Positions 12,740 to 23,796 of a DNA stretch of 64,000 nt are shown here, in pieces; position 1 is the stretch's first letter; the number at the start of each line of letters is the position of its first letter. Origin of the DNA: Conus ventricosus (taxonomy: Eukaryota > Mollusca > Gastropoda > Neogastropoda > Conidae). The notes beneath the pieces are model-generated. The model saw only the letters and a list, made by a program, of their open reading frames with translations. It made no database searches and was not told the DNA's origin. The stretch is taken from NCBI GenBank assembly GCA_018398815.1, contig CM031614.1, positions 46,988,799 through 47,052,798 of the forward strand, in the 5' to 3' direction. A program made the position numbers and the translations under genes.

Positions 12740-13060
12740 TGAAACCTATCCTTTAAAAATAACAAGAGAACTTGCTCTCCTGGGTTTCTTTTCTTTTAGG
12801 GCATTGGAGACTTTAAAATTAAAACGGCTGACTTAATTAAGCCAACAGCTTAACTAAAATAATATCTTTTTAAAAACTCTTTAAAATTTCAAAACTTAAA
12901 AATTTTCTTTCACTTAACTTTTAATTTTACCCCTTCTTTAACTTAAAAAAGTACTTTCTATAACTAATTAAAATTGTATTCAGTTCTTAACGTACAAAAA
13001 TTTAGTTATTAAAAAAAACTATTCAAGAAAAAATGGGGTCAAAAAGCAGGAGGTTGCCCC
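12740..13060. repeat. AT-rich spacer, left arm
   Basis: Inverse counterpart of 47890-48190, between the polymerase 3' end and the oppositely oriented small genes. It is dominated by TTAAG/ACTT-type words, and no gene is seen. Confidence 0.45.
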
Positions 13061-13069
13061 TTTTTTTTG

Positions 13070-13515
13070 CCAGAATCGGTTTCTTCTTTTAAAATGTGGG
13101 GGTTTGGGATTTCTGCTATGTATTGTTAGGATTTGTATACTAAAACTCCCCCCACCAAAAAACAGCAGCAAATACATAAATAATACATCTTATCGTTTTG
13201 TTTTGTGATTGTGTTTTTTTGTTAATTAGCTGGTTGTTGTTGGCGGGTTTTGTTGTTGTTTCAATCTAAAACAATTTTTGGGTTTTGTGAATTGGTTTTT
13301 TTTTTTGGCTTTTTCCATCTGTTCCATTTTAGATTTAAAAAAGCCCAGCCTCAAAAAACCCCAATTTTTAGGCTTTGTAACATTCTAAATTGGGGTACAT
13401 TACTTGTGGGATGCTCTGTGGGCATTCACCTGCCCCCACATTCTGCTCCTTGGAGGGTCCTGCGGCGTTTTCTTTTTTTGTCCTCATTTTTTTTTATTGC
13501 CCCATTAAAAAATTT
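13070..13515 (-). pseudogene. Polinton Thr-rich small membrane protein, left arm (noisy)
   Basis: Inverse complement of 47440-47889. The 'gttgttgttggcgg' tract near 13235-13252 encodes the Thr/Pro-rich linker on the minus strand. Confidence 0.5.
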
Positions 13516-13955
13516 TAATATGATCAAAAAATTAATATGAAAAAAAGTAAAATTTTAAAAACCCCCTGATGTATGGGGCATAACATTGTCCCAAATCTGT
13601 TAATTTTTCATTCCCCCAATAGAGTTTAGGGAAATTTTTTTAAAAGGATTTTTTTGGATAAGTCGTATTTTTTGTTTCTTCTGAATCAACCCGGGGCCCT
13701 CTTACTTATAACTTGCTTTTTAAAATAATCATTTTCTGACCCACCGATCTAAATTTTTGACCCTATTGTGCTTCGTACCTACGTAAATTCTCAACGTCTG
13801 AAGTAACAGTTGCGAATTGTTCAAACTTGTTCAACGCCCAAATACTGTTTATTTTTCCCCAGCACCAGAGAGTATAATCTTTCTTTTTGCAGAGGTCTCG
13901 AGTATCTGCTTGCTCCTCACACTTTAATAGTTTCACAATCCTTTTAAAAATAAAA
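13516..13955 (-). pseudogene. Polinton accessory protein (46981-47443 family), left arm (noisy)
   Basis: 13780-13950 is a clear inverse-complement match to 46981-47170, for example 'ctcaacgtctgaagta' and 'cagagagtataatctttctt'. The gene diverges from the membrane-protein genes that start near 13985. Confidence 0.55.
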
Positions 13956-13984
13956 ATAAAAATCTTTTAAAACCGAGTTTAAAA

Positions 13985-14430
13985 ATTGGTTTAATTTTGC
14001 AGTGTGTTGTTGGTTTAAGTTTATTCAACCTTGCAAAAAGCTTGTTTGGAATAAAACCGCCCAACATGGGAAAGATAAAGATTGCCAAAACAGTTGAACT
14101 TTTTTTTTTACTTTAAAAACAAAAAATTATTTTATTAAAAAAAACAAACAGCCTTTTTATTAGATTATTTAATTATTTTTTAGTTAAAAAAAGGAAGTGA
14201 AAAAAAATATCAATACATTTACCATTTGCTTTTAAAAGCGGGGCTTGAAGGCTTTGTGTTAGCAAAAAATGTTTAAAATGAGGCCGGGGGACCTGGAAGG
14301 TTAGACTTGAGGATGTGTTAAGGTTTTAGTTGTAATTAGCAGGGGTTGCGTCAAAAAACTTTCTTGTTACAAGGGGATTACCCCGAAAAAATTAGTTTAG
14401 AAAGATTAATTCATAAAATATTGATTTATA
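13985..14430 (+). pseudogene. Two small paralogous membrane proteins, left arm (noisy)
   Basis: Noisy version of 29001-29455 in the same orientation, and inverse of 46476-46939. The 'accgcccaacatgg' and 'aaaatgtttaaaatgaggcc' blocks are recognisable. See 46476 and 46742 for the proteins. Confidence 0.5.
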
Positions 14431-14835
14431 AAAGAGTCGGGTTGGTTCTGATGGTGGAGGGGTATTGTTTAAAGCATTTGGGCCTTTCCGGCACAATTAT
14501 GTTTAGTAAATGCGGGCCCAGAAAAGGGGAGAAAGCCATAAAAGAATAGAAGATTTAGCTAAAGGGAGAGACGTTATGAGAAAAAGAATTGCCACTTAAC
14601 TTTTTTTAATAAAAAGTTAAAAGAACAGGGGGCTGCAGGCACAATTTTCAGACTTGATGACCCAAAGAAGATATTTCTTAGTAAGGAAAGAATTTAACAT
14701 CGCACCCCCCAAAATGTCTGACTTTTAAAAGAGCCCTCGAGGAACGAAACGCAGGATAGTTTTATTGCAGTTGGCATGACCCCAGTTATTTGTTTCTACT
14801 TCCTTTGTAAAATAAACCATTTTAAAAAACACCCT
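14431..14835 (+). pseudogene. Polinton two-TM protein, left arm (noisy)
   Basis: Noisy version of 29472-29880, with 'ttggttctgatggtg' near 14441 and the C-terminal 'ttgcatgacccagtt' region near 14770-14790. The integrase start follows directly. Confidence 0.5.
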
Positions 14836-14838
14836 TTT

Positions 14839-15850
14839 TATGATAAAATATATTTTTCTCCTAAAGGGTATTGGAAAGGAAAGATGCTATTGAAAAAGAG
14901 AAAGCTGTAAGTGTCTGAATAGATCGAAAGCTGGCTTTAAAAAAGCAATTTGGCAAATATATCGCCCCGGCCCCCAAAAAATAAAAAGGGCCCAAATTTT
15001 GTTTTAAATCATTCCTAATGACACCCCCAATACTTTCGTATCTTCCCCATGAAAAGTTAGAAGAAAAAAAATTTAATAGCCTGACAGTTGTTGACATGGC
15101 TCAGGATACAAAAAGCTGAACCTTTTAAGGTAAAAGCTCAACTGCTGTGGGTGTGGCTTTAAACAAATAAATGCGGGCCCATTTAAATATCCAAGGGTGA
15201 TTAGGTTTATGATGGAAAAGAGTTTAAAAGGGTCTGTAAACCCGGTTTTTTAAAAAAATCATTTACAGTTAGGAGAGGGACCCCGCAAACCCGTCACAAG
15301 CCTAGTAAAAACTTTAATAAGAATCTTTCTAAAGCCCTTTTACCTTCAATATACAAGAAATTATGGACAAGGGAACCCCCACGAATGGGTTTGAAATTGC
15401 CCCAGTTTACGCGTCTGAAAAATGAAGATTTTTAAAACAACAGGCCTTTTAAAACCCTAAACGCACAAATTTAAAAAAAAAAAACATTTCTGAAGATGTG
15501 CAGGGCCAAAAACCTTCCGTTTTGGGCAAAAAATAAGATACTTTTTTCTCCAGAGGCAGAAGTGTGTTAGAATTTGAGCTCAATCCCATATGGGGGGTAG
15601 ATGTATAGAAATTGAAAGAAAATGAAAACAACCCCCCCCGTAAATTTTTTAAGAAGACTCTCTCTTTTAGCGAGTATAACCTAAAAGCCCGCCCCCAAAA
15701 GATGTTTGTTCGGAAAGCTGAAGTTGCCCGTCAAACACATGATTTAAAAAAAAAAAATGTATTTGCTAAATTTTTTTTTTGGCCCATTTTGGGTTTAACT
15801 ATATGTGTTTGTTTTTCAAAGTTTTGTTTAATTGCATCAGGTACCCGTGT
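14839..15850 (+). pseudogene. INT: Polinton retroviral-type integrase, left arm (noisy)
   Basis: Noisy version of 29907-30888. The blocks coding for the first catalytic Asp (near 15085-15105), the second Asp (near 15200-15225) and the C-terminal chromo/SH3-like region (near 15620-15665) are all present, with indels between. At substitution sites it agrees with the 29.9-kb copy and not with the 45-kb copy (for example 'ggatac' after 'ggctc'). Confidence 0.55.
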
Positions 15851-16297
15851 GAGGTAAAAAATCTTTTTCCCCTCTTTTTGAATTCAATTTTTTGTCGAAT
15901 AAACCCCACCCAGCCAAACTTCTGAAATCTTGTTGTAATGTTTTATCCCGTAATGATTTTCTTTTTCTTAAACTTTAAAAACAAAGTTTTGCTGAGCAGG
16001 GCAACAAACAGTGGTTTTGTAATTTTGGGTTAATTTTTTTTAAAACAGCACTTACAAAAGATATGGGCCCCAAACCCAACCCAGGTCCCCCAATGCTAAA
16101 GAGGGGTGGCGCCCCCGCCCCCGTAGCTAAAAGAGCAACCTAGACCCCCTTAGCTAGTAAGCGATGGCCAAAAATTTCATAAGAAAAGTATTTAAAGCTT
16201 AGATATTTCTTTCTGTAACCCAAACTTATCCAAGTCGCTTTCTAAAATTTTTTTGAAGTTCAGTATTTGCTTTTAAAACTAAACTGCTGAACCCCCA
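15788..16297 (-). pseudogene. Polinton coiled-coil protein, left-arm variant X' (noisy)
   Basis: Same as 30920-31471. Its 5' flank runs directly into the 3' end of the minor structural gene at 16385-16395, the fusion junction discussed under findings. Confidence 0.5.
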
Positions 16298-16394
16298 TTT
16301 TTAATTAAAATTATTTTTAAAATTAATCTTGAATATCTTCTTATTAAACCCTTTGGGAGACTTCATTAACAAGTAAACGCAATAAAAAAACATA

Positions 16395-17642
16395 CTTTAT
16401 TTCACTAAAAATTAATCCAGCAGCTAGCACTCCTAACGTCCACAGATGGTCAGCCATATAACCAGCCACCTTACCTATAGTAGACAAAACCCAACTAACA
16501 ACACTGCCTATTATGCCAGGCAGAGCATCAAGCGCTTTGGCTGCTAACTTCTTTAATAAGTTTGCTAGATGATGTAATTGTTTTCTAATCCAACTTTTAC
16601 CAGGCTGAGGGTTGGAGGCGCTACTAGCCTTGCAGGTGCGCCACCTGTTAAAGCATAAACGAGTGTAGAGATAGCAAACCCAACAGCTGTTAATATACTA
16701 ACTATTGTAAATCCCTTGTTCCCTGAACAGAGTCCTTATTCTTTCAGCTAGCGTAGTGTTTCATAAAGTATTCTGTTTATAGTTTCTCTTATTCTGCTTG
16801 TTTGTGATGCTAGCTGCGCTCTGTTAGTAGACAGCACTTCTAACCTGGCCGCCCTTTGTAGCCTTAAATCTTGTATTTTCTGCTGTATTCTAACTTTTTC
16901 TTCTCGCTCTAAATTGTTATCATCTGCATCAGCGAGTTTATTTTTTCTTCTTCTATCTCTCTATCTAGCTCACAAGTTTTGCCAAATTGTTTTCTAATTC
17001 ACCCCTTAAGCCCCAGGATTTCACGCATAGGCAATGGGGAATCACCAATTGTTTCTAATGTTTTTCTGACTGTTTCCTCACTAAAACTAGTCTCAATTTC
17101 TGTTGCTGCATCATTTATTCTTGGCCCTAAATCTTGAAAAGGGGTCATTTCTATTTCAGATCGTGTTGGCAACTCTTGCCCCAAGTTCTGTAAAAGACTA
17201 ACAGCCTCAGGCCTTAAATTTAAAATGTTTAATCGTCTTTGGTCGGCAACAGGAATCCTCTGTCTAATTGTGCTTAGTTTTAAAAACTTAGTTGGGTCTG
17301 GCTTTGCAGTAACTCTTACAAAATTTCCTCCGCTAGTTCTTATATACAGATGGTTGCTTTTATCTATCTTAAAATCAAAAGGACTATGGCCTTCTGGCGG
17401 CTCTAGCCCTAAGCTTATGTAAAATGAGTTAATTCTATTTTGCTAATAGTTCTGCACGAGATGCGCTAACTGAAGGGGGTGTTTTCTGCTTCTTCTAATG
17501 AAGGGATTGAAGAACCTTCTGCTGCTCTTTCAAGTTCTTCGCGCAATGAAGGACCTAATTCTGTTTCATCTTCTTCAAATGAAGGGCCCGGCAGATCTCT
17601 TTCTTCTTCAGAAGGATCAGGCGAGTCAAAATCTTCATCCAT
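16395..17642 (-). pseudogene. Polinton minor structural protein with hydrophobic C-terminus
   Basis: Reading from the ATG at 17642: an acidic Ser/Glu/Pro-rich N-terminus (SPDPSEEERDLPGPSFEEDE), a basic middle with HLYIRTSGGNFVRV, a domain containing LGQELPTRSEIEMTPFQDLG, a long charged coiled coil (about 16850-16990), a hydrophobic segment, and a C-terminal Gly/Ala/Trp-rich amphipathic region (GIIGSVVSWVLSTIGKVAGY). I believe this architecture recurs in capsid modules of invertebrate Polintons. A minor virion or membrane-active role is inference from that context and the amphipathic C-terminus. Several frameshifts break the frame. It is transcribed divergently from the major capsid gene, with 39 bp between start codons. 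The 3' end is fused to flank of the coiled-coil gene at about 16385. Confidence 0.6.
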
Positions 17643-17681
17643 ATTTTTTTTTTATTTATATTCTTTTTTGTTTTATAAAAA
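17643..17681. promoter_or_regulatory. 39-bp bidirectional promoter region
   Basis: Only 39 bases, almost all A/T with a T run and a TATTTATATT word, separate the start codons of the minor structural gene (-) and the major capsid gene (+). Both transcripts must start within this segment or inside the opposing gene. The same spacing (38 bp) occurs at 32820-32857. Confidence 0.5.
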
Positions 17682-18400
17682 ATGAACTCATACGGTTGTG
17701 ACCTCGATCCATACAGAAAAGAGAAGGAACCCCACGGCGTATAAAAGTGTATAAGGCAGACACTGTAATTAGTGTAAATACTCCATCAACTAGTTATACC
17801 CGAACAAATTTTAATAGTTAAGTTCCCTGATCTTGGCGCTGGCGATGTTATAATGCCAGGCACTGCTAAACTATCATTCAAAATAGATATTACATCGACA
17901 GATCCTAATGCTACTGTTGTTGCTAATTTGGGCAGGGCTATTGTTAAACATATAACAATTAAACTGGAGGGTAGTGAAGTCTTTGTACTAGGCGAGGCAG
18001 ACATTTTTGCCCTCTATTCTGACCTATGGCTGCCTAAAAAAGAAAGGAAAGAGAAAGTTTATCAGGGAATACAAGGCACAAACAGTCTCAAGCACAGGCT
18101 TAAAGCGGAGGATGCAAAGGATGATGTTAAAGATGAGGCAGTAGCAGAAGCATTTGGCAACAGATTCTGCATCCCTCTAGATTTTGAACTGCTAAAGACG
18201 CATATGCCATATTACCAAGGCGCACAAAAAGAAAAACTTACTTATGCACTGACATTTAATCCTAGCGATTCTGTCGTTCTGTCTGAAGACCCTAAAGCTA
18301 AATACACAGTCAGTGACATTTCTCTTGAGTTTGATGTTGTTACTAACCCCGAACTGGCCAGAACAATCTTAACCCAGTATAAAAATAAAACAGTTATTTA
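17682..18400 (+). pseudogene. MCP: Polinton major capsid protein, 5' half (split by DIRS)
   Basis: Encodes the N-terminal part of a beta-rich capsid protein. The frame opens MNSYGCDLDPYRKEKEP, has a one-step frameshift near 17740, then 183 clean codons from 17853 with SFKIDITSTDPNATVVANLG and end TQYKNKTVI followed by TAA. The TAA is created by the DIRS insertion at 18400/18401. The protein continues at 25731 with the Lys-Ser-Leu-Lys-Gly and YNPKIEKV blocks. Gene order (next to the packaging ATPase) and overall size (about 420 residues when joined) fit the double-jelly-roll capsid gene of Polintons. No fold was computed, so capsid identity is inference. Confidence 0.7.
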
Positions 18401-18410
18401 ATTACACATA

Positions 18411-18549
18411 CTATACCGTGGCTCACTAATGCAATAAGCGGCAGCAATTTGCTATCCCTGCCTCGTATACAATAAAGTCCGTACGGACAACAAAACCCTT
18501 GAAAGGGCCTCGTGCCTTGCGCATGCTCAGAACCATCCTCTTTTCTCGC
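18411..18549 (+). repeat. DIRS left inverted terminal repeat
   Basis: About 139 bp, nearly identical to the inverse complement of 25552-25690, from the 'accgtggctcactaatgc' end through 'gtccgtacggac' (itself palindromic) to 'accatcctcttttc'. Confidence 0.9.
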
Positions 18550-19145
18550 AGCCATTTTCCCGTTAAGCCGCGTGTACACGAGCAGCTAAGTATTTTTTTA
18601 CTTTTCTCGCAATCGATCGATTGTTGTTGCTGTTCTTTGGTGTCCTTGCTTATGTTTTCACTTAAGGGAGAAACGTACATGAAGCGATTGGGTGGTAAGG
18701 CGAGAGTTAGGAAGGTTTCATCTTTCGATTCCTGCATCTCGCCGGCAGGCTCTTTGTCTCTAGCCCCGCCAAAACCTCCTCTCCCTTCAGCGTCACTTCT
18801 CCCAAGAGTTCACTTCAACTCAGCTGCGGTTCTGTTGTTGTGACAGCGAGCTCTTTCTCGCAACCCACAATTTGTGACGGTGATCGGCTCAGCTGCGTTC
18901 TGTCGATCCCGTCCCCTTGTCCCCTAACGGCAATCGACTCAGCTGCGGTTCTGTCGATCCCGTTCCTTTGTCCCGTAACGGCGAGCGACTCAGCTGCGGT
19001 TCTGTCGTTCCCGTGACTGCATCTTGTGTTCAGTTCAGCTGCGGTTTTACTGCACACAGTTGGGTTTCCCATGAAACCGAAGATGTGAGCCTTACGGAGG
19101 CCCGGGTGGGGCAAGAGTGACTTGACCCCTCTACGCTCGTAGGCG

Positions 19146-20274
19146 ATGCAAGGAAGCAACTTCTCTCAGGGGCTTGAATCTCGTTCGGCCCGTTGCTTCC
19201 TTCCCACCTCATGTGTCGCCTCTTTGGCAGACACTTGGGTTTCGCTCTTTCCGAGCGCCCCTCAGGGGAGGCGCATTAGGCCCCATTTATGGGTTGGGCC
19301 AGCAGCACTCCCTCAGGCCCCCACCCCCCCCCCCCCCCTTCATGGGTCGGGCCCTTGCCTGGCGCCATGGCCCAATGCAATATCCCCCGACCTGGCTTTC
19401 CACGCCCTGCTCGGGGATCCTGTGGCCGTTTTATGCCCAGCCCTCACCGAGCGGGCCTCTTCCTCCCAGGCCCCCGGCCCACCCATAGGGATCCCCCCCG
19501 AGTGTCTGGGGAATCAGCCATCCCAGCCACCCTGGCTTTCGCCGCGCACCGCTCGCCAAGGCCCGGCCACCCCCTCTATCTGGGATCCGACCTTGTGGTT
19601 CTGGTCAGAGGAAGAGCCAGCGCCCGGTTCTTATTCCTTCCCAGGACTCGGTGGCCTTTCTGGCTTCCTTGTCCCGAGGCGTGTCATCCTTAGGGGTCGG
19701 AGCCCCTGCCCTTCGGCAGGGAACTCGCCTGGGATCTCGCCCATTGGCCCTATGCCCTCCTCTCAGCTAGAGTCGGTCATGGTGGCCGACTGCATAGAGG
19801 GCCAAATAAGAGTCAGTGGCCGAGGCAGGACATCTGCCGGGTTCTTCCCTGATTTTCTGGTCCCTGGCGTGGGAAGCCCCATAAGCCAAGAGGCTTCCAT
19901 TGCCAAGAAGGCTTCTTGGCAATGATACTTCGCCGGAAGCCACCTCCCCCCTCCGAGGACCCCCTCCTGGTCAGGAGAGGTCGAATCACACGCTAGGCAG
20001 TTCCCTTAGAGCGTGCTGCCGAGTGGGAAGAGCGCGAGGAGGGTTTTGGAGGCCATCTCAGTCATCACGGCTGTTCAGAGCAAGTTACTTAGTTTAGTCT
20101 CAGGGAGTTACAGGTGCGAGACCAAGCCGTGAATGCAGGGAGGGCAAGGAATGTTTTCTGCAGGCCGTCCCCCCAGCAGCTAACCGCACTGTATTCGGCC
20201 AATGATATGTCACTCTTTCATAGCTGGTCTAGGCAGAATGCGTTCGGCAAGGTTTGAGCGGCCCTCAAATGGGA
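19146..20274 (+). CDS. DIRS gag-like protein region
   Basis: Two open frames follow the left terminal repeat: 19146-19925 (259 codons, Pro/Ser-rich, with a run of Pro from a C tract at 19327-19342) and an overlapping continuation to about 20270. The product resembles DIRS ORF1 only by position, composition and the downstream ARLHLNSVLARRDAVLL-type segment at 20630-20910, so the assignment is weak. Frame switches at C runs (compare 34337-35071) are probably sequencing errors. Expected role: nucleocapsid-like RNA packaging in the cytoplasm. Confidence 0.5.
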
Positions 20275-20626
20275 GTAGGTGAAATAGTATTGTCATGAGC
20301 AACGAAGAGAGCGACAGGAATCATACTTCTTATCCAAACTCGACGGGGTTATTTTCTTGTGATAACTAGATGCCGCAAAAAGCTTGTACCCCAAGTGGTC
20401 AGGCAATATTAAACAATGACAACAAACACAATATTGTGCAAAAATGATCATCACTTCTGGGAAGTTAATTTTCCATAGTTAATAGTACACAAGTTTGATA
20501 CATGCCTCTGCTCAGACTACAGCAACAAAATATTGATACAAATGTGTAAAGCCTTTTGTTTGCCTCTTGCACTAAGTGTCTCAATAAGGACGGAAATGTA
20601 AAGCTGTGTCATGGATTCCTTCCTAG
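20275..20626 (+). other. Possible intron within the DIRS gag region
   Basis: This 352-base segment is more AT-rich than the coding on either side and interrupts gag-like coding. It begins GTAGGT and ends in a pyrimidine stretch with TTCCTTCCTAG. Coding resumes with GLVSALKDPDSDSF. A small insertion is an alternative explanation. Confidence 0.35.
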
Positions 20627-22928
20627 GGGGACTAGTGTCTGCCCTTAAGGATCCTGATTCAGATTCCTTCACCATCCGCCAGTCCGCGGACCCAGCGGCA
20701 GTGGTAGCCTGTATTCAGTCAATGGCTGAAGGGCTTAAGTATTCGGCTGGGGCCTTCGCTAGGCTCCATCTGAACTCGGTACTAGCGAGGAGAGATGCTG
20801 TCCTTTTGGCATCTTCTGTGGCCCGCTCTGCCTCTGCCCGCGCCTCCCTCAGACCCTTTGCCAGTCAAGTCAGGGTCTCTGTTCGGGAATCACGTACAGG
20901 CTACCATTAAGAGCCAGGCCGAGATTAGGCGTGACCTCGCCTTTCAATCAGGCCCCCCTCCCCCCCGCCCCGGTTCAAAACGCAAGGCGCCAGCGCCTTT
21001 CTCATCACCGGGTCCCTCTCAACCCAAGGGACGACGGTCATTTGGACCCCGGGGATCCGAGGCAAGCAACCCAGCAGGGGTCGGCCTCAGGCACGGCCGG
21101 CGGGTCCGAAAGCTCCCACGTCTCAGACGGCCCACCCCCAATGACTTGCCCCCGACCTGGGTACTTCACCCCAGGCGGTCCTGTGGGCAGTCTGTCCAGG
21201 CACCTCAGTGCCTGGGAGCGGCTTCCCGCAAGCCCTTGGGCTCTGCGGGTGATCAGGTCGGGGTTTCGTCTTCCTTGGGGTGCAGTAAAGGCGCCTCTCA
21301 CTCCTTTCCTCCTCCTTTCGCTCCTCCTCGGGATCTGGCGGCCTCTCAGGCCTTAGACCAGGAGGTCCTTTCGCTGTTAGCCAAGGGAGCCACAGAGGAA
21401 GTCCTCTTCCATTCCTCTCCGGGCTTTTATGGCCGCATTTTTGTGGTTCCCAAAGCTTCTGGAGGATGGAGACCGGTTCTAGACCTCTCGCCCTTGAACA
21501 GGTTTCTTATCGTCCTCCGTTTTCGGATGGAAACCCCCATGTCAATCCGCGATGCCATGCATCCCGGCGACTGGGCGGTATCCATCGACCTGACAGATGC
21601 ATACTTCCATCTCTTGATCCACCCAAGGGACAGGAAGTACCTCCGCTTCGTGTGGAGAAGCCGCGTTTTTCAGTTCAGGGCTCTTCCCTTTGGGCTAGCC
21701 CCGGCCCCTTGGGTTTTCATGAAGGTGGCCCGGGAACTTTGCTTGCATGTTCGGGAGAAAGGAATTCGTCTGAAGGCCTATCTCGACGATTGGCTTCTTC
21801 TTGCCTCATCCAGCACTCTGTGCTCCCAGCAAGCCCTCCAGGTTTTAAACCTCTGTCAGCAGCTGGGATTTGTTCGCAACAAGGAGAAGTCCGATCTCAT
21901 CCCGTCGCAGCAGTTTCAGTTTCTGGGCATGTCCTTCCACACCACCAACTGGTTGGTCTCTCCAACCCCCCAACGCCTGGTTCGCCTCCAGCACCTCTTG
22001 GCCCATCTCCTTTCCTTGGATCAGGCTCCAGCCAGAAAGCTGGCCTCGCTTCTGGGTCTGATGGAGTCCTTGGCCCCCTTAGTGCCTCTCGGACGACTGC
22101 ACAAACGCCGGTTTCAGCGCCTCTTTCGCAAGCGTTGGTCTCAGGCGTTGCAGTCGTGGGACCTTCCGATCCTTCTCGGTCAGTGGTTCCAGTCATCGGT
22201 GGCCCAATGGCACTCCCAGTCCTGGCTGGCTCAGGGAGTCCCCATCACACCCCCTCCTCCACAGGAGGACCTGTTCACGGACGCGTCCCAGTCCGGGTGG
22301 GGTGCCCACGTCAGCTCTCTGACGGCGGCCGGGCAATGGTCCCCGGAGATGGGATCCTGGCATATCAATCGGCTAGAGCTGGAAGCCGTGTTCCAAGCCC
22401 TCAAGGAGTTTTTTTCCCTTCCTGAAGGGAAAACACATTCTCCTCAACACCGACAACACGACTGTGGCGTGTTATATCAACAAGCAAGAGGGGGCGCGTT
22501 CTCACTCCCTGTCCCTGAGGGCGGAACAGCTTCTCCTTTGGTGCGAGACACAATCAATCCGGATCTCGGCCAAGCACGTTCCCGGGGAAAATCAACATTC
22601 TCGCGGACTCCCTCAGCAGGTCGCACATGGTTCTTCCCTCAGAATGGACTCTCGTCCACTCAATCCTGGAACCTCTCTGGACTGTATGGTTCAAACCACA
22701 GGTAGACCTGTTCGCCACCCGGTTCAACCACCGTCTCCAGCTGTATGTCTCCCCAGTTCCGGATCCGGCAGCGTGGCTGTGGACGCCCTGTCCATCCCTT
22801 GGTCCGGACTGACGGGCTATGCCTTTCCCCCGTTCCCCATTCTGGGAAAAGTTCTCCGCAAAGCAAGGGAAGACGCAGCCACGCTTATTCTTGTGGCTCC
22901 ACGCTGGCCGGCCCAAGCGTGGTTTCCA
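20627..22928 (+). CDS. DIRS gag C-terminus, then reverse transcriptase-RNase H(-MT) polyprotein
   Basis: A gag-like tail (20627-20910) overlaps the main frame that opens at 20795. In order the main frame carries a Pro/Arg/Ser-rich linker, reverse transcriptase with the GGWRPVLDLSPLNRF block, SIDLTDAYFHLLIHP (first catalytic Asp), the ALPFGLAPAPWVF block and KAYLDDWLLL (YxDD box, about 21776-21805), then RNase H with LFTDASQSGWGAHVSS and the HINRLELEAVFQALK Glu helix. The following WFKPQVDLFATRFNHRLQ segment resembles the methyltransferase-like region of DIRS elements. A frameshift near 22420 moves the frame (compare the cleaner 37535-38056). The frame is cut at 22928 by the hAT-like element and resumes in sense at 24141. 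Confidence 0.85.
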
Positions 22929-23293
22929 CAGACCTGCCTACCTCATGTTATGCTCATCAGTACTAACCACAGAGATTTTCAGTAATTTTGCATTTCCTTC
23001 AGTAATTCCACGGACGCGTAATACACGGCGTTTTTGAACAAATAATGTGTACAAAACTCCAACTACATTTTTAACATTTTAACAAAAAATATAAACAGTA
23101 AAAAAGGAACAAAAACAACAAAGCAGAATTAAAATACCTTGGGATGATGGCTAATGACGGACTCAGGACAGGAGTTTCAGGTCAATTCAAAGGTGATATA
23201 CTTGACAGTTTGTAACTTACACAGCAGTCACCACAGATGACACCACTGATGAAGAACCTAATGTACAACCCCCCCCCCCCCCAAAAAAAAAAA

Positions 23294-23295
<2 letters not shown>

Positions 23296-23337
<42 letters not shown>
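23296..23337 (+). repeat. (TG)n microsatellite
   Basis: About 21 GT units preceded by a C run and an A run. The corresponding tract at 38648-38692 has one interrupting base. Confidence 0.97.
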
Positions 23338-23338
<1 letters not shown>

Positions 23339-23416
23339 GCACTAAGCCTTGTATTGTGCCTGCTGCTTGGAGTAGGCACTCTTGAGATGGGACAAGGGAG
23401 AAGTTGTTTTCGCAGA

Positions 23417-23796
23417 TCAGCTCACACAATTGAACAGTCTTTCTGCGTTGGTGATCTTCCGTGTGTGGGTCTGACGGCTGCTCTCGCTGGATTTCGTAAA
23501 CAACGATGTGATCTTCTGACTGGAGGCACTCGCAGCTGTCTCTTTGTGCATTTTCCCCGAGATATGGCGCTTGCAGTCATTTGCTCCCCCATGTCCGATG
23601 GAGAAGTCTGAATTGCACACCGAGCAGTATACAAATCCAGGTCCATGTTTTTTGGATTGCAAAAGACAAGGCCAAGTCCGCGTGTATTTAGGCCTACTTC
23701 GGAACACTTGCTTCTTCGCCTTCTTCCGTTGTGGCACAGTGGTTTTCGAACCCTCGTCGTGGGTTTCATGCAAACGTTTAGAAGATTTCTCCGCCA
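23417..23796 (-). pseudogene. hAT-like transposase N-terminal zinc-finger fragment
   Basis: 126 codons from the ATG at 23796: a Lys-rich basic stretch, then FVYCSVCNSDFSIGHGG..DCKRH, with Cys-x2-Cys followed by His residues, a BED-like/C2HC finger. The same module, diverged, occurs at 51710 in element E2 next to a hAT catalytic-core fragment, which supports a hAT origin. The catalytic core and C-terminal dimerisation domains are missing here. Confidence 0.6.

Noticed and set aside
18499..19120. Short open frames on both strands in the DIRS 5' region as genes
   Set aside because: They overlap the terminal repeat and each other, and several share repeated 'gcgactcagctgcggttctgtcg' words, so they reflect leader sequence rather than protein.
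23182..23429. Thr/His and Cys/Val repeat proteins
   Set aside because: These frames translate the TG microsatellite and adjacent homopolymers.
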